From Microbacterium sp. (GTDB lineage Bacteria > Actinomycetota > Actinomycetes > Actinomycetales > Microbacteriaceae): a DNA stretch of 11,640 nt. Under the pieces are notes generated by a model that was given only the letters and a program-made list of their open reading frames with translations, was not told the DNA's origin and made no database searches. The stretch is taken from contig DQHP01000180.1 of NCBI GenBank assembly GCA_003524435.1, forward strand, positions 1-11,640, in the 5' to 3' direction. Below, in pieces: positions 6,242-11,640 of the stretch. The position numbers and the translations under genes were made by a program. Within the stretch, counting starts at the first letter, position 1. Each line of letters starts with the position of its first letter.

Positions 6242-7054
6242 ATGGGCTACTACACCCCGGCCGGCGGACTGCCCGGCCAGAGCGAACTGCTCACCGACCG
6301 TGCGATCGTAAAAGAGGCATACACGGTCATCCCGAAGGGTGTGCTGCGTGACATCGTCACGAGCAACCTTCCCGGATTCACCGGCACTCGTTCGTGGATC
6401 ATCGCGCGGCCGATCGCCGGGTTTGCGACGACTTTCTCGCAGCTGATTGTGGAGATTTCCCCTGGTGGTGGCGCCGAGCGGCCCGAGCCTGAAGCGGGCG
6501 TAGAGAATGTTGTTTTCGTCACCGCGGGAGAGCTGACGCTGACTCTTGCCGGGGAAAAGCACGTGCTCGCGGCGGGTGGCTACGCTTTCCTTGCTCCAGG
6601 GGAAGAATGGTCGCTGCGCAATGATGGGGCAGAGCCTGTGGGATTCCAGTGGGTGCGCAAAGCGTATGAGAAGGTCGACGGCATTGAGGTGCCCGCATCC
6701 TTCGTCACTCGCGATCAGGACGTGAAGCCGCGCGAGATGCCGGGTACTGATGGTGCGTGGGCGACGACGCGGTTCGTGGATCCGGACGACCTCGCCCACG
6801 ACATGCACGTCAACATCGTGACGTTCCAGCCTGGCGGCTCCATTCCCTTTGCCGAGACGCATGTGATGGAGCATGGGCTGTTCGTGCTCGAAGGTAAGGC
6901 CGTGTACCGGCTCAACGACGACTGGGTCGAAGTGGAGGCGGGCGACTTCATGTGGCTACGCGCGTTCTGCCCGCAGGCTTGCTACGCCGGCGGCCCTGGG
7001 CCGTTCCGCTATCTGCTGTACAAGGACGTCAACCGGCAGATCCGCCTGACCTAG
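6242..7054 (+). CDS. allE: (S)-ureidoglycine aminohydrolase (bicupin)
   Basis: Converts (S)-ureidoglycine to (S)-ureidoglycolate with release of ammonia, the step after allantoate breakdown in the ureide pathway. The protein has 270 residues, the usual family length is about 260-300, and it opens like E. coli AllE/YlbA (MGY, then LLTDRAIVKEAY). It is a bicupin. The N-terminal cupin (about 60-140) lacks an obvious metal set. The C-terminal cupin (about 185-262) carries E205, H207, H211 (ETHVMEHG) and Q245, with exactly the spacing of the Mn ligands Glu235, His237, His241 and Gln275 of the plant enzyme. GAGGAG lies 4 nt before the ATG. It follows the DUF6986 gene by 20 bp in the same orientation and is probably cotranscribed; a terminator-like hairpin follows. 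Cytoplasmic. The identification is strong; substrate is by homology. Confidence 0.94.
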   Translation: MGYYTPAGGLPGQSELLTDRAIVKEAYTVIPKGVLRDIVTSNLPGFTGTRSWIIARPIAGFATTFSQLIVEISPGGGAERPEPEAGVENVVFVTAGELTLTLAGEKHVLAAGGYAFLAPGEEWSLRNDGAEPVGFQWVRKAYEKVDGIEVPASFVTRDQDVKPREMPGTDGAWATTRFVDPDDLAHDMHVNIVTFQPGGSIPFAETHVMEHGLFVLEGKAVYRLNDDWVEVEAGDFMWLRAFCPQACYAGGPGPFRYLLYKDVNRQIRLT

Positions 7055-7068
7055 GCGCGCGTGCCTGC

Positions 7069-7102
7069 GAGCGCCTCTTGCGTCAACGTGAGGGGCGCTT
7101 TT
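7069..7102 (+). terminator. Terminator-like hairpin after allE
   Basis: AGCGCC (7070-7075) pairs with GGCGCT (7094-7099), extended by TC/GA around a small bulge, and is followed by TTTT. It lies 15 bp after the allE stop and before the hyi promoter, separating the two plus-strand operons. The T run is short, so efficiency is uncertain. Confidence 0.6.
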
Positions 7103-7113
7103 GCATGCCCGAA

Positions 7114-7181
7114 ATCAGGAGATTCGCTCCAGATCAGGACAGATCTGCAGATCCCTCCTGATCTGGGCGCCTTCTCCTGAT
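7114..7181. repeat. Nested inverted repeat built from four ATCAGGA units
   Basis: The outer arms ATCAGGAGA (7114-7122) and TCTCCTGAT (7173-7181) are perfectly complementary over 9 bp. The inner arms CCAGATCAGGA (7129-7139) and TCCTGATCTGG (7156-7166) are perfectly complementary over 11 bp. The outer and inner arms are separated by exactly 6 bp on both sides, and the centre (7140-7155) starts with the palindrome CAGATCTG. It lies between the allE terminator and the hyi promoter. Function is unknown: an extruded hairpin, a dispersed intergenic repeat or a protein site are all possible. Confidence 0.8.
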
Positions 7182-7209
7182 CTCAGGCGGGTCGGGAGCC
7201 AGATGGGCG

Positions 7210-7238
7210 TTGACACCTGCACCGACCTCTCGTAAGCT
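7210..7238 (+). promoter_or_regulatory. Candidate promoter of the hyi-glxR-gcl-glxK operon
   Basis: A perfect TTGACA -35 (7210-7215), a 17-bp spacer and TAAGCT (7233-7238), which fits TANNNT. Transcription would start near 7245, about 68 nt before the hyi ATG. The first operator copy begins at the last base of the -10 box, as at the xdhA promoter. Confidence 0.6.
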
Positions 7239-7273
7239 TTCATCTAGCAGAAACTTACTTCCACGATACGGAA
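7238..7273. promoter_or_regulatory. Candidate IclR-type operator pair at the hyi promoter
   Basis: An exact TTCC-N7-GGAA palindrome at 7259-7273 (extended CTTCC/GGAAG) and a degenerate copy TTTC-N7-AGAA at 7238-7252, 21 bp upstream. The first overlaps the -10 box and start site, and the second lies just downstream, a layout expected for repression. The exact motif is shared with the xdhA promoter at 3900-3914. Confidence 0.62.
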
Positions 7274-7312
7274 GATAACCAAACGCAAGTCAACTAGACG
7301 AAGGAGTCGTCG

Positions 7313-8134
7313 ATGACCTACACCGTGAACTGCTCGATTCTGCTCACCGAGCTCCCGCTTCTCGATCGCCCCGCTGCAGCGAAGGCCGCCGGCTTCGACG
7401 CCGTCGAGTTCTGGTGGCCATTTGCCACCTCCGTCCCGGCAGATCGCGATGTCGATGCGTTCGTCACGGCCGTCCGCGACGCGGGTGTGCGTCTATCCGG
7501 CCTGAACTTCAATGCTGGTGACATGCCGGGCGGCGACCGCGGACTGGTCTCGTGGCCGGCACGCGGCAAAGAGCTCCGCGACAACCTCGCCGTGGTGGCC
7601 GGCATCGGCGACACTCTCGGCACCAAGGGCTTCAACGCGCTGTACGGAAATCGCATCGAGGGGGTCGACCCGCAGGTGCAGGATGCTGTCGCAGTAGAGA
7701 ACCTCGCGGCCGCTGCCGAGGCGGTCGCGGCGATCGGCGGAACAGTGCTGGTCGAACCAGTCAGCGGTGCCGACCGTTATCCGCTGCGCACCGCTGCAGA
7801 CGCGCTCGATGTCATCGAACACGTAGAAAGCGCGACCGGCGCGCGCAACATCAAGCTGCTCGCCGACTTCTACCACCTCGCCGTCAACGGCGACGATGTG
7901 CCCGCCGTGATCGAGGCCCACGCGGCGTCGTTCGGACACATCCAGATCGCCGACAACCCCGGCCGCGGCACCCCCGGCACCGGAACCCTTCCCCTGGACG
8001 CATGGATCACGCGCAGCCAGGAACTCGGCTACTCCGGCTATATCGGACTCGAGTACAAGGCCCCCATTGAGACCGCGTTCGACTGGCTCACAGACAGTCG
8101 GACCGTCGAGAACGCAGCCAGCGCAGCGCGCTAA
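7313..8134 (+). CDS. hyi: Hydroxypyruvate isomerase
   Basis: Interconverts hydroxypyruvate and tartronate semialdehyde, linking serine/glycolate carbon to the glycerate pathway. The protein has 273 residues (E. coli Hyi 258) and is a xylose isomerase-like TIM barrel. Likely metal ligands are E148 (LVEP), D185 (DFYH), Q211 (HIQIADNP) and E247 (GLEYKAP), with relative spacing close to the Glu-Asp-Gln-Glu set of the Hyi/YgbM family. H188 and H209 are the usual neighbouring histidines. The PGRG-PGTG loop (216-224) reads GTPGTGT where E. coli Hyi has GEPGTGE. GAAGGAG lies 6 nt before the ATG. It is the first gene of the glyoxylate operon and follows its promoter and operator pair. A sugar-phosphate isomerase of the same fold is a weaker alternative; the gcl/glxR neighbours settle the assignment. 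Confidence 0.92.
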   Translation: MTYTVNCSILLTELPLLDRPAAAKAAGFDAVEFWWPFATSVPADRDVDAFVTAVRDAGVRLSGLNFNAGDMPGGDRGLVSWPARGKELRDNLAVVAGIGDTLGTKGFNALYGNRIEGVDPQVQDAVAVENLAAAAEAVAAIGGTVLVEPVSGADRYPLRTAADALDVIEHVESATGARNIKLLADFYHLAVNGDDVPAVIEAHAASFGHIQIADNPGRGTPGTGTLPLDAWITRSQELGYSGYIGLEYKAPIETAFDWLTDSRTVENAASAAR

Positions 8135-8161
8135 CCCCCACCTACTTAGCAAAGGAACATC

Positions 8162-9040
8162 ATGAGCAACATCACCGTCATCGGCCTCGGAATCATGGGC
8201 CTGCCCATGGCCAAGAACCTCATCAACGCAGGTCACTCGGTCACCGGTTTCAACCTCACGCAAGACCGCATCGACGAGGTCATCGCCGCCGGAGGCCAGG
8301 GTGCCAGCAGCATCGCTGATTCGGTCAAGGATGCCGACGTCATCATCACCATGGTTCCCGATTCGCCCGACGTCGCCGCTGCGGCGCAGGGTGAAGACGG
8401 CATCATCGCCAATGCCAAGCAGGGTGCACTGTGGATCGATGCCTCCAGCATCCGCCCCGACGTCGCGAAGGAACTCGCTGAAGAAGCCGTCGCGGCAGGG
8501 CTCCGCGCGGTCGACGCTCCGGTCTCCGGTGGCGAGCAGGGGGCGATCGACGCCGTCCTGTCGATCATGGTCGGCGGCACCGCCGAGGACTTCGCCGCAG
8601 CCCTTCCGATTCTTGAGACCGTCGGAAAGACGATCGTCCACGTCGGCCCCGCGGGGGCCGGCCAGACGGTGAAGGCTGCTAACCAGCTCATCGTCGCAGT
8701 CAACATCCAGGCACTTGCTGAAGCGGTCATCTTCCTCGAGGCGCACGGCGTCGACATGGATGCTGCGCTCAAGGTGCTCGGTGGCGGCCTCGCCGGATCC
8801 AAGGTTCTCGAGCAGAAGGGCCAGAAGATGCTCGATCGCGACTTCACGCCCGGCTTCCGCCTCGCCCTCCACAACAAGGACATGGGCATCATCACTGCGG
8901 CTGCGCGACAGGCCGGCATCACCATTCCGCTCGGCGCCCACGTGGCTCAGCTCGTCGGCTCGACCGTGCAGCAGGGTGACGGCGGGCTTGACCATTCCGG
9001 GCTCTTTAAGCTGACCGCCGCCTTCGGCGGACGCAGCTGA
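8162..9040 (+). CDS. glxR: 2-hydroxy-3-oxopropionate (tartronate semialdehyde) reductase
   Basis: Reduces tartronate semialdehyde, the product of Gcl, to D-glycerate with NAD(P)H. The protein has 292 residues, matching GarR/GlxR of E. coli in length. It is a beta-hydroxyacid dehydrogenase: Rossmann motif GLGIMG (8-13) with MAKNL following, the substrate-binding signature DAPVSGGEQGA (118-128), and catalytic K171 with N175 (KAANQ) starting the all-helical C-terminal domain. The conserved HNKD lies at 237-240. AAAGGA lies 5 nt before the ATG, and the gene follows hyi by 27 bp and precedes gcl by 28 bp in one operon. A 3-hydroxyisobutyrate dehydrogenase is the main family alternative, but the gene order hyi-glxR-gcl-glxK is decisive. 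Confidence 0.93.
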   Translation: MSNITVIGLGIMGLPMAKNLINAGHSVTGFNLTQDRIDEVIAAGGQGASSIADSVKDADVIITMVPDSPDVAAAAQGEDGIIANAKQGALWIDASSIRPDVAKELAEEAVAAGLRAVDAPVSGGEQGAIDAVLSIMVGGTAEDFAAALPILETVGKTIVHVGPAGAGQTVKAANQLIVAVNIQALAEAVIFLEAHGVDMDAALKVLGGGLAGSKVLEQKGQKMLDRDFTPGFRLALHNKDMGIITAAARQAGITIPLGAHVAQLVGSTVQQGDGGLDHSGLFKLTAAFGGRS

Positions 9041-9068
9041 CCCGACGAATCAGACTCAGGAGAAAATC

Positions 9069-10850
9069 ATGACCCGAATGCGTGCGGTTGATGCCGCCGT
9101 CGCGATCCTGGTGAAGGAGGGCGCCATTGAGGCGTTCGGCCTGCCAGGGGCCGCGATCAACCCCTTCTACTCTGCGATGCGCGCCAACGGCGGCATCCGG
9201 CATACCCTCGCCCGTCACGTCGAGGGCGCATCCCACATGGCCGACGGCTACACCCGTGCTGCAGACGGCAACATCGGTATTTGCATCGGAACCTCCGGCC
9301 CGGCCGGCACCGACATGATCACGGGGCTGTATGCCGCGTGGGCTGACTCGCTGCCGATCCTCTGCATCACCGGCCAGGCGCCGACCTCGAAGTTGCACAA
9401 GGAAGACTTCCAGGCCGTCGACATCGAGTCGATCGCGAAGCCGTTGACCAAGATGGCGATGACGGTCATGGAAGCGGCGCAGGTGCCTGGCGCATTCCAG
9501 AAGGCATTCCAGCTGATGCGCTCTGGTCGCCCGGGTCCGGTGCTGCTGGACCTCCCGATTGACGTGCAGATGACCGAGATCGAATTCGACATCGCCGCGT
9601 ACGAACCGCTGCCCGTAGTGAACCCTTCGGCCACCCGCATCCAGGCCGAGAAGGCCATCGACATGCTCGTGGCATCCGAGCATCCGCTACTGATCTCGGG
9701 TGGCGGCGTGATCAACGCGGGCGCTTCTGCTCGCCTGGTCGAGCTCGCAGAGACGCTGGGTGTTCCCGTGGTTCCCACGCTGATGGGCTGGGGCACGATC
9801 CCCGACAACCACGAGCTCAACGCCGGAATGGTGGGTCTGCAAACTGCACACCGCTACGCGAACCAGACATTCTTGGCCAGCGACTTCGTGCTCGGCATCG
9901 GCAACCGTTGGGCCAACCGCCACACCGGCTCGATCGACAAATACACCGCGGGCCGTAAGTTCGTGCACGTCGATGTGGAGCCCACCCAGATTGGTCGCGT
10001 CTTCGCCCCCGACCTCGGCATCGCTTCGGATGCTGGCGCAGCCATCGACGCGTTCCTCGAAGTTGCCCGCGAACGTCGCGACGCTGGCACGCTGCCGGAC
10101 TACTCGAGCTGGGTCGCCGAGATGCGTGAGCGCAAGGCAACGCTGCAGCGCAAGACGAACTTCGACAACGTGCCGATCAAGCCGCAGCGCGTCTACCAGG
10201 AGATGAACAGCGCCTTCGGCGAAGACGTCACCTACGTCTCGACGATCGGACTGTCGCAGATCGCCGGAGCGCAGATGCTGCACGTGTTCGGCCCGCGCAA
10301 ATGGATCAACGCCGCGCAGGCAGGGCCTCTCGGCTGGACTGGTCCTGCGGCTCTCGGCGTCGTGCGCGGCAAGCCGGGCGAGACCGTTGTTGCGCTGTCT
10401 GGTGACTACGACTTCCAGTTCATGCTCGAAGAGCTCGCCGTGGGCGCGCAGCACCAGCTGCCGTACATCCATGTCGTGGTCAACAACAGCTACCTGGGTC
10501 TGATCCGTCAGTCACAGCGCGGTTTCGAGATGGACTTCGAGGTGTCGCTCGCGTTCGACAACATCAACTCTCCCGAAACGAATGGCTATGGCGTCGATCA
10601 TCTCAAAGTGGCCGAAGGTCTTGGCTGTAAGGCGATCCGCGTGGAGCGTCCCGAGAACCTGGCGGGCGCTTTCGCTGAGGCGCAGAATCTCATGAACGAG
10701 CATCGCGTTCCGGTGGTTGTCGAGGTTATCCTCGAGCGAGTGACGAACATCGCTATGGGCACCGAACTCGATAACGTGAATGAGTTCGAAGAGCTCGCTA
10801 GCACCGCCGAGGATGCGCCCACCGCGATCCTCTCTCTCGCAAAGGTTTGA
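9069..10850 (+). CDS. gcl: Glyoxylate carboligase (tartronate-semialdehyde synthase)
   Basis: Joins two glyoxylate molecules into tartronate semialdehyde with release of CO2, using thiamine diphosphate and FAD. The protein has 593 residues, the same length as E. coli Gcl, and most blocks are visibly the same, such as MRAVDAA (4-10), PGAAINPFYSAMR (26-38), TLMGWG, GMVGLQTAHRY and the C-terminal VEVILERVTN. Three acetohydroxyacid synthase-type domains are present: pyrimidine-binding, central and diphosphate-binding, the last with the GDYDFQF to VNNSYLG metal/ThDP motif (445-477). The site of the usual catalytic Glu of ThDP enzymes is Val51 (RHVEGA), the hallmark of Gcl. AGGAGA (9058-9063) gives the start. 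It lies between glxR and glxK with 28-bp and 1-bp gaps. In the ureide pathway it consumes the glyoxylate made from ureidoglycolate. Confidence 0.97.
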   Translation: MTRMRAVDAAVAILVKEGAIEAFGLPGAAINPFYSAMRANGGIRHTLARHVEGASHMADGYTRAADGNIGICIGTSGPAGTDMITGLYAAWADSLPILCITGQAPTSKLHKEDFQAVDIESIAKPLTKMAMTVMEAAQVPGAFQKAFQLMRSGRPGPVLLDLPIDVQMTEIEFDIAAYEPLPVVNPSATRIQAEKAIDMLVASEHPLLISGGGVINAGASARLVELAETLGVPVVPTLMGWGTIPDNHELNAGMVGLQTAHRYANQTFLASDFVLGIGNRWANRHTGSIDKYTAGRKFVHVDVEPTQIGRVFAPDLGIASDAGAAIDAFLEVARERRDAGTLPDYSSWVAEMRERKATLQRKTNFDNVPIKPQRVYQEMNSAFGEDVTYVSTIGLSQIAGAQMLHVFGPRKWINAAQAGPLGWTGPAALGVVRGKPGETVVALSGDYDFQFMLEELAVGAQHQLPYIHVVVNNSYLGLIRQSQRGFEMDFEVSLAFDNINSPETNGYGVDHLKVAEGLGCKAIRVERPENLAGAFAEAQNLMNEHRVPVVVEVILERVTNIAMGTELDNVNEFEELASTAEDAPTAILSLAKV

Positions 10851-10851
10851 C

Positions 10852-11640
10852 ATGAAACTGGTCATCGCCCCGGACAAATTCAAAGGGTCGTTGACGGCCC
10901 CCGAGGTAGCCGCACGGTTCACCTCGGGGGCCCATCGCGTCGATCCGTCGATCGAGGTCATCGCCATTCCTGTCGCTGATGGTGGCGAGGGAACTCTGGA
11001 TGCTGCGCTTGCCGCCGGTTACGAACGTCAGGTCGTATCGGTCGCAGGGCCGACGGGCGTGTTGATCGAGGCCGATTTCGCTGTGCGCGGCGCCGAGGCA
11101 GTGGTCGAGATGGCCCGGGCGTCGGGGCTGGATCAGCTTCCCGGGGGAGAGAAGGATGCCACGGGTGCGACGAGTCTCGGCACGGGCCAGCTGGTGCGCG
11201 CAGCCCTGGATGCCGGATGCCAGCGCATCGTGCTGGGTGTGGGTGGCAGCGCCTCCACCGATGGCGGGGCTGGTTTCTTGCAGGCACTGGGCGCGCGCTT
11301 TCTTTCCGCCGACGGTGACGACGTGCCTCTCGGCGGTGCCGCGTTGGCGCAACTCGCGACCGCTGACCTTTCCGGTCTTGACTCACGCCTGGCCGAGGTG
11401 GAACTTATCCTGGCCAGTGATGTCGACAATCCGCTGCTCGGCGCCCAGGGCGCCGCGGCAGTGTTCGGGCCGCAGAAGGGGGCGTCATCTGATGACGTCA
11501 CTGCGCTGGATTCCGCGCTCGCTCATTTCGTCGAGATCTTGTCGGGCGAGGAGCACGCGTTTGCCGTGCCTGCGGCGGATGCTGCGGCCAGCCCCGGCGC
11601 AGGAGCCGCAGGGGGCATCGGCTTCGCGGCGATCGCTCTG
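10852..11640 (+). CDS. glxK: Glycerate kinase, type 1 family (3' end cut by window edge)
   Basis: Phosphorylates D-glycerate made by GlxR so that it enters glycolysis; the E. coli relatives GarK/GlxK form 2-phosphoglycerate. The open frame runs 263 codons to the window edge; the family has about 370-380 residues, so roughly a third is missing. Visible motifs are IAPDKFKGSLTA at the N-terminus (5-16), VADGGEGT, ATSLGTGQL, GVGGSASTDGGAG, ASDVDNPL, FGPQKGAS and a PGAGAAGGIGF stretch near the edge, all typical of the GarK family. The ATG lies one base after the gcl TGA, with AAAGG (10841-10844 region) inside the gcl end as its ribosome site, so translation is probably coupled. Earlier in-frame starts would lie within gcl. 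Whether the operon continues is not visible. Confidence 0.95.
   Translation, partial: MKLVIAPDKFKGSLTAPEVAARFTSGAHRVDPSIEVIAIPVADGGEGTLDAALAAGYERQVVSVAGPTGVLIEADFAVRGAEAVVEMARASGLDQLPGGEKDATGATSLGTGQLVRAALDAGCQRIVLGVGGSASTDGGAGFLQALGARFLSADGDDVPLGGAALAQLATADLSGLDSRLAEVELILASDVDNPLLGAQGAAAVFGPQKGASSDDVTALDSALAHFVEILSGEEHAFAVPAADAAASPGAGAAGGIGFAAIAL

Noticed and set aside
7112..7185. CRISPR-like array from the repeated ATCAGGA units
   Set aside because: The units are only 7-11 bp, half are inverted, and the spacers are 6-16 bp; it is a nested palindrome with no cas genes nearby.
7493..8995. A 500-codon minus-strand open frame antisense to hyi and glxR
   Set aside because: It lies opposite two well-identified genes, crosses their intergenic gap and has no recognisable domain; long antisense frames are expected in high-GC coding DNA.

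Overview
The window is a purine/ureide catabolism locus from a high-GC Gram-positive bacterium. GC-biased codon use, ATGA and near-zero gene junctions, GGAG-type ribosome binding sites, TANNNT-type -10 boxes and the many GGATGC/GCATCC hexamers suggest an actinobacterium of the Microbacteriaceae (Microbacterium-like). That placement is an inference from style and protein resemblance, not from a marker gene. I see no RNA genes, mobile elements or CRISPR. Every long stretch is either one of nine recognisable protein genes or a short regulatory gap.

Left part, minus strand: the xanthine dehydrogenase pair. xdhA (2Fe-2S plus FAD subunit, 3807 to 2338) overlaps xdhB (molybdopterin subunit, 2341 to beyond the left edge) by an ATGA junction. 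A 181-bp gap holds the xdhA promoter and a GC-rich hairpin. Above it, also on the minus strand, is an IclR-family regulator (4744 to 3989).

Middle, plus strand: divergent from the regulator, a DUF6986 / HpcH-HpaI aldolase-superfamily gene (start about 4962) is followed 20 bp later by the cupin (S)-ureidoglycine aminohydrolase allE. A terminator-like hairpin and a striking nested inverted repeat follow.

Right part, plus strand: hyi (hydroxypyruvate isomerase), glxR (tartronate semialdehyde reductase), gcl (glyoxylate carboligase) and the start of glxK (glycerate kinase, cut by the right edge) form a tight operon. Together the genes run hypoxanthine/xanthine to urate (Xdh), then ureidoglycine to ureidoglycolate plus ammonia (AllE), then two glyoxylate to tartronate semialdehyde (Gcl), to glycerate (GlxR), to phosphoglycerate (GlxK). 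Hyi interconverts hydroxypyruvate and tartronate semialdehyde. The urate-to-allantoate steps are not in the window.

The main new observation is a shared operator. TTCC-N7-GGAA palindromes (two exact, two with one mismatch) lie in all four regulatory gaps' promoters: xdhA, iclR, the DUF6986 gene and hyi. In three of them a degenerate second copy lies 21 bp away. The likely reading is one IclR-type repressor controlling the whole locus, including the uncharacterised DUF6986 enzyme. Other points worth a look are an 11-codon leader ORF stop-start coupled to the DUF6986 gene, a nested inverted repeat upstream of hyi, and a hairpin whose loop is the xdhA -35 box.
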